Positions 17,809 through 26,976 of a DNA stretch of 64,000 bases are shown here, piece after piece. The translations under genes were made by a program, and so were the position numbers. Numbering within the stretch: the stretch's first letter is position 1; each line of letters begins with the position of its first letter. The DNA is taken from positions 1 through 64,000 of IMG/VR virus record IMGVR_UViG_3300025102_000012, one strand, 5' to 3'. The DNA comes from a virus. The notes below the pieces were generated by a model. The model saw only the letters and a program-made list of their open reading frames with translations. It made no database searches and was not told where the DNA came from.

Positions 17809-18254
17809 TGCCGGAAAGAGTAACAAAAGAAGAAAGAATGATTAGCCTTGCTATCGAAAAGGCTAGAAGTGCTAAAGAATTATTACATCAATCGTTACAA
17901 GGTAATAGATTACCGGATGAAAAAGATGACCGTATGGAAAAAGTGAAGGTAAAACGCCCGAAGGCTCAAAAAGCAGACAAAGTAAAAAACCAAACTAGGA
18001 AAAAAGATGGTTACGGTCTAGGTGGAGAAGAAACTCATTTCAAAAAAGCAATAAAACAATTTGAAAGTGATGCTGAAGAGTTTTATAGAAAAAAATTAGC
18101 AGAAATGCAAACCTTACCCAATAAACAGGTTCAAAGTGATTTTGAATATGAATTAGATAAAATCGCTCAACAAAAAGGTGGACGGCCACTAACATACGCA
18201 GATGTAAACGGTGCTAGTATTAGTGTTTCAAAAACCGGATATAGCCGCAATTGA
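17808..18254 (+). CDS. Hypothetical basic helical protein
   Basis: 148 residues, rich in Lys and Arg in the first two thirds (KVKVKRPKAQKADKVKNQTR), then a helical segment and a Gly/Ser-rich tail. No known domain. The start codon overlaps the previous stop (TAATG). Its position between small scaffold-like protein and ligase gives no firm role. Confidence 0.72.
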   Translation: MPERVTKEERMISLAIEKARSAKELLHQSLQGNRLPDEKDDRMEKVKVKRPKAQKADKVKNQTRKKDGYGLGGEETHFKKAIKQFESDAEEFYRKKLAEMQTLPNKQVQSDFEYELDKIAQQKGGRPLTYADVNGASISVSKTGYSRN

Positions 18255-18264
18255 GGAATGCTGA

Positions 18265-21200
18265 ATGAAACTCAGCAGTATTGAGAAGGACAAGCAACCT
18301 TCACAAGAAATACTTCGTTTGTTTGAAAAGGTTAGAGTAGCCTATCTATCTGCTAGAAATGACCCTTCCGAGTATGGCGGAAGATGGAGAAGCGCCATAG
18401 AATTAATTAAAGATTCAGCAGAAGAAATGGACGCTACTAGTAATGAAATGAAAGATTACTTGGATTATGATTTATTAGAATCCGAAGAAGGAAATGACCC
18501 TACTTCTTTACAAGCAAAAAAAATATTTGAATCAATAAAAATGCTAAGGTATTCCTCGGATTTAGTTCAAGACCCTTTTGCTAAAAGATTCAAAGGAAAA
18601 GTTTTGGAGGCGCTTTTAGAAAATCCAGATGTTATGGTTAAGTTTGTTCACTATGCTCTTAGAGAAGATGATAATATATTGCCCGATGAACTTTATGCAA
18701 TAAAAGATATGTCTAGTGATAATATTACTCTTGGTCTTAAGGGTCTTGACCTAGAATCAGATGATGTGGCACTATATATTATTGAGCATTATGGAGACGG
18801 AAAAGACTCCAAATCAGTTGAAAAGAAAGTTAAGTCTGCTTTAGATATGTTAGAACTATTGATGTTATCTAGATATGAACAATCTGATTTAGATGAACTA
18901 ATAGAAATAGATGGGTTTGAAACAGAAAAGAAAGAAAAATCATTTAACATTAAAAAGATAATAAAATCTGAAGAAGAAAAATCATTGACAGATTTTATTG
19001 TTCCGAATAAACCAATGTATAGAATATTTGATATAGAAGATATTAACGAATTAAAAGGCTTTAGCGGTGATTGGTTTGTTCAAGAAAAATATGATGGAAT
19101 GAGAATACAGTTACAAAAAATAGATAATAATGTAAAAATATTTTCATACAATAAGAAAGATATTACAGAAAAGTGTAAAGAAATAGTTAAAGAATTAAAA
19201 GAAAAACAATTCGGTAGTTGTATTTTAGATGCCGAATTAATTCTATTTGATGAGGATGAACCATTACATAGGGCAGATACCATAGCCCATGTATTTAAAA
19301 ATAAATATCCTGATGCTAAACTCAAATGTCATGTCTTCGATATTATGCGACACGATGAACAAAACCTATTAGATGAAGAATTGAGTGATAGGATGACTAT
19401 AATGTTTAATAATTATTCTATGCATTCTTCGGATGCTTTGAATTTTCCTTCAAAGAAAGATACTAGACAAGCAGATAATTTAAAAGATGTAGAAGAGTAT
19501 TCTAAAGACATTATGGAGATGCCAACTTCGGAAGGAGTAGTAATAAAAGACTCTACATCTACTTATTATTTAGGAACAAGAAAGAATCCAAAATGGATTA
19601 AGTGGAAGAAGTTTGTAGATTTAGATGTAATAGTATTAGATAAATCTAAAACTAAAAGTAACTTATATTCTTATACTCTAGGAATATCTACTACCGAAGA
19701 AGAGGGTAAATTCATAGAAGATTATCAAGGTAAAAAATACATGAATGTAGGAAAGGCATTGAATACAAAAATTAATGTTGATATTGGTAGTATAATCAGG
19801 GTTAAGGTAGATGAAGTGAAAAGGGCAGGGGATAGATATACTCTATTCTCGGCAAAGGTAATTGAGATACCGGAAGTTACTGAACCGGATAAAGAAGTAA
19901 CTCTAGAACTATTGGCACAAGACACAAAAAAATCTCTTAATTATTCTATTGATGCTTTGAAGAAAGGTATTGTTTTGACTGACCATATTCATGGTGAAAC
20001 TACTGTTATTGCTAAATCTACTATGGATGGATTTACTGTTTATGGTTTTGAAAAGAATAACTTAATGTCTAAGAATGCTATTAAGGATTTAGATATGTGG
20101 AAACAACAAGTAGAAGAAATAATGAAAACTAAACAAAGTTTGCTTACCAATGCTATTTTTCAATTCTTAAAATTAAATGGAGCCAAATCACCAAAGTCTG
20201 TTCATAATTATTTAGTTGAAAAGCACCCTTCATTATATGAAGATGTATTAGAAAGTGAATTTTCTGAACTAAAGGATTGGTCGGAAAGAAGAGATGGTAT
20301 TGAATTTAGTGATGATAAGTTATTCTCAAATCCAAATAAAATAATGCTCAATGATTCTATTAAAAAAAGACTTAATGATTCTATCAAAAAATCACAAAAG
20401 TTAGAGATGTTATCTAGGTTCATGGATGAAAAAAAAACGCCAATGACTAATGTTCCAGTAACCATTGAAAGACAGAAAGAAATACCTATGGTATCTATGA
20501 TTGGTAGTGGTTCGGAAGACAAATGTTGTAATGAACTAAAGCAAAAAATAATTGGCTTTATTGAAAAACGCATTATGGGTAGTTTTGACGATGTGTTTAA
20601 TATGCTATTTGACATAACTGCTGACTCGGAAGAAGATAGGGACTATTTATTTACTGCCTACCTAGATGGAATTTCGCTTGAGCGTGAATCGGAAGAAGAC
20701 AGAATTACTGAATCATCAAAAGAAAAGATAAAGCACTATACTGCGGCTTATTATGGTGAGGCTTTATTAAATATGCCGTGTGATTCGTTGGTAAATAAAA
20801 TTAGAGAAAAACCATACTTTACTCAAATGACAACTTTTATTGAAGAATATGATAAGTGTAGCACAGGATTTGATTCGGATTTTTCCGATAAATACGCCAT
20901 GTTAAAGTCATATAAAACTCCCGAAGAATATAGAGAAGGAGAATTCAAAATCTATATGAGAAAAGATAACAACCTAAATATTGTAATGAAGTTAGGTGAT
21001 GAATCAATCAATTGGTTAGTAGATATACAAGACGAAGAGGAGTTGTTTGATATGTTTGGTAAAGCGGGCAAATACCCTGCTGAAGTTGCTAAGACTATTG
21101 ACAAAGAAAAGACAATTGATACAGGTAAAGTCGAATTAGGAGTTCAAAGACATGGCTATCATGAATATTTCTTAGAAGGAAATAAGTTTGAAACTAAACT

Positions 21201-21345
21201 ACATATTAGAGTTCTTCCCGTAAAAGATAAGAAAATGTGGTTAGCATGGACTGGATATGAACAAAAACCAGTAGACCAAGAAGAAGATAAAGGTATTTGG
21301 AATATATATGAAGATAAATTCAATTATATTGATATTCCCCGTTAA
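18265..21345 (+). CDS. lig: Large multidomain ATP-dependent DNA ligase
   Basis: 1026 residues. The nucleotidyltransferase core begins near residue 270: motif I E-K275-Y-D-G-M-R with the adenylated Lys, motif III DAELILFDEDEPLHRA, motif IV SEGVVIKD (about 422), motif V WIKWKKF, then an OB fold. This joins nicks in duplex DNA. The ~270 N-terminal residues may be the DNA-binding domain or virus-specific. After the OB fold come a possible winged helix (about 630-690) and a C-terminal domain (about 900-1020) with QRHGYHEYFLEGNKF, which vaguely recalls LigD phosphoesterase-like regions but is unassigned. The family is usually 500-650 residues, and this gene sits among head genes, not with the replisome. 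Confidence 0.85.
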   Translation: MKLSSIEKDKQPSQEILRLFEKVRVAYLSARNDPSEYGGRWRSAIELIKDSAEEMDATSNEMKDYLDYDLLESEEGNDPTSLQAKKIFESIKMLRYSSDLVQDPFAKRFKGKVLEALLENPDVMVKFVHYALREDDNILPDELYAIKDMSSDNITLGLKGLDLESDDVALYIIEHYGDGKDSKSVEKKVKSALDMLELLMLSRYEQSDLDELIEIDGFETEKKEKSFNIKKIIKSEEEKSLTDFIVPNKPMYRIFDIEDINELKGFSGDWFVQEKYDGMRIQLQKIDNNVKIFSYNKKDITEKCKEIVKELKEKQFGSCILDAELILFDEDEPLHRADTIAHVFKNKYPDAKLKCHVFDIMRHDEQNLLDEELSDRMTIMFNNYSMHSSDALNFPSKKDTRQADNLKDVEEYSKDIMEMPTSEGVVIKDSTSTYYLGTRKNPKWIKWKKFVDLDVIVLDKSKTKSNLYSYTLGISTTEEEGKFIEDYQGKKYMNVGKALNTKINVDIGSIIRVKVDEVKRAGDRYTLFSAKVIEIPEVTEPDKEVTLELLAQDTKKSLNYSIDALKKGIVLTDHIHGETTVIAKSTMDGFTVYGFEKNNLMSKNAIKDLDMWKQQVEEIMKTKQSLLTNAIFQFLKLNGAKSPKSVHNYLVEKHPSLYEDVLESEFSELKDWSERRDGIEFSDDKLFSNPNKIMLNDSIKKRLNDSIKKSQKLEMLSRFMDEKKTPMTNVPVTIERQKEIPMVSMIGSGSEDKCCNELKQKIIGFIEKRIMGSFDDVFNMLFDITADSEEDRDYLFTAYLDGISLERESEEDRITESSKEKIKHYTAAYYGEALLNMPCDSLVNKIREKPYFTQMTTFIEEYDKCSTGFDSDFSDKYAMLKSYKTPEEYREGEFKIYMRKDNNLNIVMKLGDESINWLVDIQDEEELFDMFGKAGKYPAEVAKTIDKEKTIDTGKVELGVQRHGYHEYFLEGNKFETKLHIRVLPVKDKKMWLAWTGYEQKPVDQEEDKGIWNIYEDKFNYIDIPR

Positions 21346-21392
21346 TGGGCTGTTCTTTAAATAGTCGGTTTAACAAGAGGGTGTTGAGGAGA

Positions 21393-22580
21393 ATGAGTTC
21401 CGCTACTGTGGCAAGACCATCTAATGATTTCAGGATTCTCAAAAGTCAAGACGATTTAATGATTGGAGGATATGCAAGCATAGAAATCGTTGATAAACAA
21501 AATGACTTAATTACACTTAAAGCACTACAAGATGCAGTAACAAAATATATGGAGAACCCGAAGTTTAGAAATGTAATGACTAATCATTCTAATGTTCAAG
21601 TCGGGGAAGTAGTAAAATCGTATAGAGACAAAAGCGGAAAAATATGGAAAACCGAAGTTGATGATGTAGGATTCTTTGTAGTGATTAAATTAAGAGACGA
21701 CATAGAAAAAGCCAAAGAAATTAATAGAGGCGTAAGAAAAGGTTCATTGAGGAGTTTTAGTATAGGGGGACAGGCAATTCAAAAAGTAAAGAAAAGCCAC
21801 CCCGAATTAGGACAATACAATGAAATAAGCAAACTAGAGTTACATGAGGTTACGATTTGTGAAAAAGGAATTAACCCGGAAGCAAGGTTTGATATATTGA
21901 AACAAGAAAAGGTAAATAATATGAGTAAATTAGAAAAAGCGCTTGCAGAATTGGACACACTTATGAGTGAGGTCAATTCTCTAAGAAAAGAAGAAATGGA
22001 GAGCATGGATATGAAAGAAGAAGAAAAAATAATGGACGAAAAGATGGATGATGGAGAAATGGCTCCACTAGAAGAGGAAAAAGGCGATTATCAAGATGAT
22101 GAAATGAAAGCCGTTGTTTCTACTCTAGATGGTGCAGGTGTCGAAATCGGAGAACCGGCAGATAGAATAGTTATTGATAATGGAAAACCTAAAGCAACTG
22201 ATATGCCAGTTGTAAAGGCTTTTGATTCAAATGAATTCGATACTCTTGATTTGTCAAATGAAAACATTGAGAAGGCTTACGAGGCTTTCCGTCAAGAGCA
22301 ACTTGAGAAGTTGGCTTACGACAATCTTCAAAAGACATTTGAAACTAGATTTTCAAGTGAAATATCTCTAAGAGAAGACAGGCTAGCAAAGTCGCAATAT
22401 GATGCCGCTAGTGAAATCGCTTCTCTAAAAGAAGAATTCACACAATTAAGAAAGTCTTTAACTGCTGAAAAGGAAACAATCCTAAAAACAGCAGAAGACA
22501 GTAAAGTTACACTCCCATCTTTGGATGAAATTGCAGAAATGGAATGGAATGACATTCACAAAATGGTAGGGGGTTATTAA
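21393..22580 (+). CDS. Prohead protease fused to scaffold
   Basis: 395 residues from ATG 21393 (after TTGAGGAGA). ATG 21345 overlaps the ligase stop but has no ribosome-binding site. Residues ~10-175 match the HK97/XkdF-type prohead serine protease: MTNHSNVQVGEVV with the catalytic His, then GSLRSFSIGGQA with the Ser, then LELHEVTICEKGIN. After residue ~180 the sequence becomes acidic, Met/Glu-rich and coiled-coil, as in scaffolds. It ends LPSLDEIAEMEWNDIHKMVGGY (split in my reading as LPSLDEIA and EMEWNDIHKMVGGY), matching the 80-residue protein at 17566. An internal ATG at 21921 with AAGGTAA upstream could give the scaffold alone. Confidence 0.85.
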   Translation: MSSATVARPSNDFRILKSQDDLMIGGYASIEIVDKQNDLITLKALQDAVTKYMENPKFRNVMTNHSNVQVGEVVKSYRDKSGKIWKTEVDDVGFFVVIKLRDDIEKAKEINRGVRKGSLRSFSIGGQAIQKVKKSHPELGQYNEISKLELHEVTICEKGINPEARFDILKQEKVNNMSKLEKALAELDTLMSEVNSLRKEEMESMDMKEEEKIMDEKMDDGEMAPLEEEKGDYQDDEMKAVVSTLDGAGVEIGEPADRIVIDNGKPKATDMPVVKAFDSNEFDTLDLSNENIEKAYEAFRQEQLEKLAYDNLQKTFETRFSSEISLREDRLAKSQYDAASEIASLKEEFTQLRKSLTAEKETILKTAEDSKVTLPSLDEIAEMEWNDIHKMVGGY

Positions 22581-22581
22581 A

Positions 22582-23922
22582 ATGTCAGGATATATTAACA
22601 CAATAGCAGATTTAGAAGCACAAACATACGGATTTAGTCTCGGTGGAAGCAGTAACATGCTTTTGAAAACCGCAGGGGCAGTAAGTGGCATTCATGCTGG
22701 TCATGATGCATCTTCCCAAGCACAACCTACTACTGGTGTTGCAGGTAATCTTTACAATGTTCTATACGGACAAAAGGTTTGGTCAATGCTAAACAGGGAA
22801 GTAAATGCTCTATCAGTTATGGCTAAGAGGCCATATACTTCTAGTGGTTGGAGAGTTCTATCAAAAAGACCTGCTGGTGGAAGCGGTAACAAACATGCTT
22901 TCGTTCAAACTGGTGCTTTGGCTACAGCAACTAATCCCGGTGGCGACAACCCAAGATTAGATGTAATTGGTGGTGTAGAAGAAAACGCTTCACTATCTAC
23001 TGGTGGATTAATTGCTATTGCTCCGGAATATTCTGTATTGAATATGTCTCCGAAAATCGTTGCACATCAATTTGATTTCAGCGAATTGGCTATGGAAATG
23101 GCGGCAATTGACGATGGAATTGGTGACATTAGAGCGCAGATGAGAGAAGACATGGGTAAGCACCATGCTGAATCACAGAATCTAATGCTAGTTTCTCCTC
23201 TAGAAGCATATGTACAAGCAGATAAAACTAATGCAGCAGCAAACATTGAAAGAAACTATACTTCACTTTACAAAGTTATTTCTTCAAATGCAGAATTAGA
23301 CAAGATGGTTAGCGATAACTTCCCACAAGGTTCACTTACTGCTGATGGTCACGAAGCATACCACATTTACGGAACTAACCGTGATGATGCTTCTTTCCTA
23401 GATGCAACTATTGATTTTGGTGACGGATATGCAAGTGGAGATTCAAGACCATTTACACTAACAATTATGAACAGTCTATTGCGACAACTCCGTGAAAACG
23501 GTGGTTCTCCAAAGGTTATTCTAACAGGATATGATACTATCCAAACTCTTTCTGACTTGCTACAAAGCCAAGAAAGATTCATGGATAGAAAAGAGATTGT
23601 CCCAACTGTAAACGGTGTTAGAGGAACAAAAGGTGCAGAAGTTGGATTTAGAGTTGCTACTTACTACGATATACCACTAATTCCTGTAGTCTCTATGCAA
23701 AGCACTTCTGTTGACAGTGGAACAATTAGCGATATGCTATTCCTTGATACTGACCATATGTGGCTATCTGTTATGAAACCAACTCAATACTTTGAAGATG
23801 GTATTAGCAATGGAAACCCATTCGGTGTAAATCAACTTGGAAACAAGGCTCTTTACAGAACAATTGCAGAAGTTGGTTGTTCATACTTTAAGGGTCAAGG
23901 CAAAATTACTAACTTAAAGTGA
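22582..23922 (+). CDS. HK97-fold major capsid protein
   Basis: 446 residues, directly after the protease-scaffold gene, with ATG after GGGGGTTATTAAA. The overall pattern is that of HK97-type capsid proteins: a helical/flexible N-terminal arm (about 1-60), an E-loop region with Gly-rich hairpins, a spine-helix region (RAQMREDMGKHHAESQNLML), and a C-terminal P/A-domain section (PKVILTGYDTIQTLSDLLQ, RVATYYDIPLIPVVSM). Codon use is richer in optimal C-ending codons than its neighbours, as expected for the most abundant protein. The N-terminal arm may be removed by the protease. Confidence 0.88.
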   Translation: MSGYINTIADLEAQTYGFSLGGSSNMLLKTAGAVSGIHAGHDASSQAQPTTGVAGNLYNVLYGQKVWSMLNREVNALSVMAKRPYTSSGWRVLSKRPAGGSGNKHAFVQTGALATATNPGGDNPRLDVIGGVEENASLSTGGLIAIAPEYSVLNMSPKIVAHQFDFSELAMEMAAIDDGIGDIRAQMREDMGKHHAESQNLMLVSPLEAYVQADKTNAAANIERNYTSLYKVISSNAELDKMVSDNFPQGSLTADGHEAYHIYGTNRDDASFLDATIDFGDGYASGDSRPFTLTIMNSLLRQLRENGGSPKVILTGYDTIQTLSDLLQSQERFMDRKEIVPTVNGVRGTKGAEVGFRVATYYDIPLIPVVSMQSTSVDSGTISDMLFLDTDHMWLSVMKPTQYFEDGISNGNPFGVNQLGNKALYRTIAEVGCSYFKGQGKITNLK

Positions 23923-23932
23923 GGTGTTTTAA

Positions 23933-24295
23933 TTGGGATTAGTTAAAGCAGTTACAATTTTAGCAGACCATAAGGGTATGACTACCCCTAGAGTCTCAGG
24001 AGACGAATACTTCGTTGACGCTATTTGTGATATTACTCAAGTAGTTGCGGCAGGTTCAGTTATACCCGCTTCCGATTTCGGATTAAAGACTATTACTGCG
24101 GTTATGATTACAGGCGACGATAACCCTAACAACAGCACTAATGATATCGGTATTAAAGTAGAATGTTCTGCTACAGGTGCATATGAATCAGCGACATCCG
24201 TTGCTTTTATGCACACAACAGTTGCTAGTGGAACAACACTGTCTAATGATGCTGATGGCGGTACAGTTAGAGTAAGAGTTTACGGAAACCTTTGA
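23933..24295 (+). CDS. Small beta-rich virion protein (decoration-like), TTG start
   Basis: 120 residues. The start is TTG 23933, 5 bases after GAGGTGTTTTAA; no ATG is suitably placed. The sequence is Thr/Ala/Gly-rich with alternating hydrophobic residues (KAVTILADHKG, GGTVRVRVYGNL), typical of a small beta-sandwich. Position directly after the capsid gene suggests a decoration or head-stabilising protein. No family recognised. Confidence 0.75.
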   Translation: MGLVKAVTILADHKGMTTPRVSGDEYFVDAICDITQVVAAGSVIPASDFGLKTITAVMITGDDNPNNSTNDIGIKVECSATGAYESATSVAFMHTTVASGTTLSNDADGGTVRVRVYGNL

Positions 24296-24304
24296 GGTGT
24301 TTAA

Positions 24305-24634
24305 TTGCCTAAAGTATCTCTAAGCGAAGATGCTACAATAACCCGTCTACAAACACCTTTTGGTATTATCTTGAGAAGAGAATCAATTGATGTCCCTGTA
24401 GAATGGGCTTTGTTGCGAATAAAGGATTCTAACCTAATGTTTGTATTTGGCGAAGAAGATAGAAAGGATGTATCTAATGTTGATTCTAGACTATTACCTA
24501 CTCTAAGTAGAGTATTAGGACAGGAAGTAGATGCATCTACTCTATCTTCTCTCCTTCTTCCGATAAAAAAGAAGACAAGAGCAAAAAAAGCATCAACTCC
24601 AAAAAAATCCGTAAAGGCTGAAAAGGCCGAATAA
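24305..24634 (+). CDS. Hypothetical head protein with basic tail, TTG start
   Basis: 109 residues from TTG 24305, again after GAGGTGTTTAA. The first ~90 residues include short strands and helices (TRLQTPFGIILRRESIDVP). The last ~22 are Lys/Ala-rich (KKKTRAKKASTPKKSVKA) and likely disordered. Possibly a head-completion or DNA-contacting protein; unproven. Confidence 0.7.
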   Translation: MPKVSLSEDATITRLQTPFGIILRRESIDVPVEWALLRIKDSNLMFVFGEEDRKDVSNVDSRLLPTLSRVLGQEVDASTLSSLLLPIKKKTRAKKASTPKKSVKAEKAE

Positions 24635-24684
24635 GGAGAAACTGTTAAGAGTCTTGGCTCACAACAGTCGAATGAGGGAATGAC

Positions 24685-24984
24685 ATGGGAACGAGTTGTA
24701 GAAGTAGCGGTGTTTTAACAACAGCAACAAATACTGTATTTGTAGGACAATGTAAATTTGTTTCTATTCACGCAGTAGCAACAGATACAGCCGCTACAAC
24801 AATTAGAGTGTTTGATAATGCATCAGCCGCTAGTGGAACAGAAGTGGCTAGACTAATTGTTGGCGGTAGTTATCCATTTACTGCTGAATTTGATATGCAT
24901 GGTGTTATTTGCAGTAATGGACTTACTGCTTCTATATCTACCGGAAGTAATGAAGCGGCAGCAATTACCATAGAATTCTCTTGA
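24685..24984 (+). CDS. Small beta-rich virion protein
   Basis: 99 residues from ATG 24685 (GAGGGA upstream). It is composed of Thr/Ser/Ala-rich alternating strands (TATNTVFVGQCKFVSIHAVA, AAITIEFS) and looks like a second small beta-sandwich head or decoration protein. Its composition resembles that of the protein at 23933. No domain is recognised. Confidence 0.72.
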   Translation: MGTSCRSSGVLTTATNTVFVGQCKFVSIHAVATDTAATTIRVFDNASAASGTEVARLIVGGSYPFTAEFDMHGVICSNGLTASISTGSNEAAAITIEFS

Positions 24985-24993
24985 GGTGTTTTT

Positions 24994-25392
24994 TTGGCGG
25001 CTTTGAATACAGACACTAGACTAGTAATGACTATACTTTTTGTTGGAGCATTAAGTGGAACAAATGTATTTGCTTATGCTCAATTTGGAACAGGATTCCC
25101 ATATGGCGCACTAGCACATTCGCTTCTATTTGGTTTAGGAACAATAGGTGCAATAATGGTAATGAAAGCATTATTTGATTTAGCACTTAATGATAAAATA
25201 GAGATGTGGCTACTAGATAGAAAGATTGCCGCATATTGGGAAAGAAAGGCTAGAGACGAACAACAAAGACAAAAAATGCGTGAAAGCGCAAGACAATACG
25301 GTTCTAATAATCCATTTTATAGTCCTCCTCAACAGACTATGCAAGAAGATGATAATAGCGTAGGGAATGAATTTTTAGCCACTTTACAATGA
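24994..25392 (+). CDS. Membrane protein with two transmembrane segments, TTG start
   Basis: 132 residues, TTG start at 24994 after GAGGTGTTTTTT. There are two hydrophobic segments at about residues 9-28 and 36-62 (VMTILFVGALSGTNVFAYA; LLFGLGTIGAIMVMKALFDL). A charged, Gln-rich cytoplasmic-type tail follows (ERKARDEQQRQKM). It directly precedes another membrane protein and a small GTPase, so the three may form a membrane complex. It is unusual in a head gene cluster. Confidence 0.75.
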   Translation: MAALNTDTRLVMTILFVGALSGTNVFAYAQFGTGFPYGALAHSLLFGLGTIGAIMVMKALFDLALNDKIEMWLLDRKIAAYWERKARDEQQRQKMRESARQYGSNNPFYSPPQQTMQEDDNSVGNEFLATLQ

Positions 25393-25401
25393 GGTGGGTA
25401 G

Positions 25402-25620
25402 ATGGTTTTTGGAGACTTAATGGGATTTAGCGATTCCGATTATGCTTATAATCAAACAAGAGCGCATTCAGCAGATATTTTCTTTTTGAAAATGAGAGCA
25501 TGGTTTTGGGGTAGTTTTACTACTCTTTCTATGTTTCTTGTTGGTAATATAATGGGAGTATTTGATATAAATATAATGGGTTGGATTATAGACGGAGTTA
25601 AAACTTTATGGGGGCATTGA
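25402..25620 (+). CDS. Small membrane protein
   Basis: 72 residues. ATG follows GAGGTGGGTAG. One clear membrane segment lies at about residues 34-52 (FWGSFTTLSMFLVGNIMGVF), with a second hydrophobic stretch near the end (IMGWIIDGVKTLW). The stop codon TGA immediately precedes the GTPase ATG, suggesting coupled translation and a joint role. Confidence 0.75.
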   Translation: MVFGDLMGFSDSDYAYNQTRAHSADIFFLKMRAWFWGSFTTLSMFLVGNIMGVFDINIMGWIIDGVKTLWGH

Positions 25621-26289
25621 ATGTCTTTAATGACAGGCTTTGCTATATTAGTTGGTGAAGCAGTAATTGGTTTTTGGAAGAAAGTTCACGCAATTAATTT
25701 TGGAGTATATGGGGCGACAATGGTTGGTAAAACAACTTTAAGTCATCAACTTAGAACAAGAGGAGAAGTTCCTCAAATTAATGAAAGAACTGTTGGATTA
25801 CATAGGGCTTCAAGAAAAAATGTTAAAATAGATGGAGACTCACATACAATCAAGAGCGCTGATATAGGAGGAGAAGCGATTTATTGGAAAGAATGGGTCA
25901 AAGATATGCAAAAGCGTAGAGTAAAATATATTATTTTTATGATAGACCATAGACACTTAGACAACAATTCAAATTTAGACCATCAAGTAGCATGGAAATT
26001 TTTAGTAGATACTATTGTTTCTAATCTTTGGCCTACTGGTAGAAAGAAAAAAGATTCGGATTACCCTATGGCTGTAGGTATTTGGGCGAACAAATTCGAC
26101 ATATGGGGAGAAAAATATCCATTGGAGAAAGACCAAACTATAGACAAACATGAAATATTTGAACCTTTTAAGTATGGAATGAGACAACTTAACGATAAAG
26201 GAATACCCTGTTTCAAATATATAGTATCAGCAAAGTCAGACCCGGAAATGGTATATAGAGGCGTAATGACGATGATAAAAGACTACTGA
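25621..26289 (+). CDS. Arf/SR-beta-like small GTPase with hydrophobic N-terminus
   Basis: 222 residues. All five G motifs are visible: G1 G31-A-T-M-V-G-K-T38; G2 candidate Thr57 in ERTVGL (compare the T-I-G of Arf proteins); G3 D81-I-G-G84; G4 N157-K-F-D160; G5 SAK near residue 203. The N-terminal ~18 residues (MSLMTGFAILVGEAVIGF) are hydrophobic, suggesting membrane attachment. Small Ras-superfamily GTPases act as nucleotide-dependent switches. It lies immediately downstream of two membrane proteins inside the structural module. Its role in a virus is unknown; a virion membrane interaction, entry or egress switch is a guess. Confidence 0.82.
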   Translation: MSLMTGFAILVGEAVIGFWKKVHAINFGVYGATMVGKTTLSHQLRTRGEVPQINERTVGLHRASRKNVKIDGDSHTIKSADIGGEAIYWKEWVKDMQKRRVKYIIFMIDHRHLDNNSNLDHQVAWKFLVDTIVSNLWPTGRKKKDSDYPMAVGIWANKFDIWGEKYPLEKDQTIDKHEIFEPFKYGMRQLNDKGIPCFKYIVSAKSDPEMVYRGVMTMIKDY

Positions 26290-26299
26290 GGAATGAAAG

Positions 26300-26974
26300 A
26301 TGTATCAGCAACAAATAATAGGGCAAACAGCGCCGCAGAATTTTAACCCGCTACTTAACCCAATAGAGCAAGCAAGAACTAGTGGAAACATTATCGAGTA
26401 TAAGCCTTTAGCAATAAAGCCAAATAAACAAAGAAAAGAATATATCAAGGTATTAACCGCAGAACCTAAAAAGTTTTTATTCATTAAATATGGTAAAAAG
26501 TTCAACATGAAAGATAGGTGTGTAGTGTGTGGAATGCATCATATTTGGGAACAGGGTGATTATCTTAGACCACCAATTCCTCTTGATAAGGTAATCAAAG
26601 GACGGCCTTTGATGGGAACTTATTGTCCTAAACACTCTTCTATATTTACTCAACTAGAAATACTAGACCAACAAATTTTAGCAGAAAAACATGGTCTAGA
26701 ATATAAAGGATTTAAACCTAGAATGCCTAAAATACTTAAAAGTGGGCCAGTTTCTAGCCTATCAAAACAAGACATTGTGGCACTAACGGCAAACGGTTAT
26801 TTAATAAAGCCACCAACTTTAGGGGATAACAGGTCAGCGACTAACGAAGCCGTAGAGATAGTCGGGGAAATAAATATACTAACTGATAGATTAAATTATT
26901 TAATGATAAATAGAGAAGTTAAGGTTGATGACATTAAAAAAGAAGCATCTAAAAAAGAAGAAAATGAGGAATAA
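26300..26974 (+). CDS. Hypothetical zinc-binding protein
   Basis: 224 residues; ATG after GAGGAATGAAAG. A likely zinc site is formed by CVVC (about residues 74-77, with nearby HH) and YCPKH (about 108-113). The N-terminus is Gln/Asn/Pro-rich, the C-terminus helical and charged. It is translationally close to the GTPase and the next gene; a partner of the GTPase is possible. No family recognised. Confidence 0.75.
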   Translation: MYQQQIIGQTAPQNFNPLLNPIEQARTSGNIIEYKPLAIKPNKQRKEYIKVLTAEPKKFLFIKYGKKFNMKDRCVVCGMHHIWEQGDYLRPPIPLDKVIKGRPLMGTYCPKHSSIFTQLEILDQQILAEKHGLEYKGFKPRMPKILKSGPVSSLSKQDIVALTANGYLIKPPTLGDNRSATNEAVEIVGEINILTDRLNYLMINREVKVDDIKKEASKKEENEE

Positions 26975-26976
26975 TA

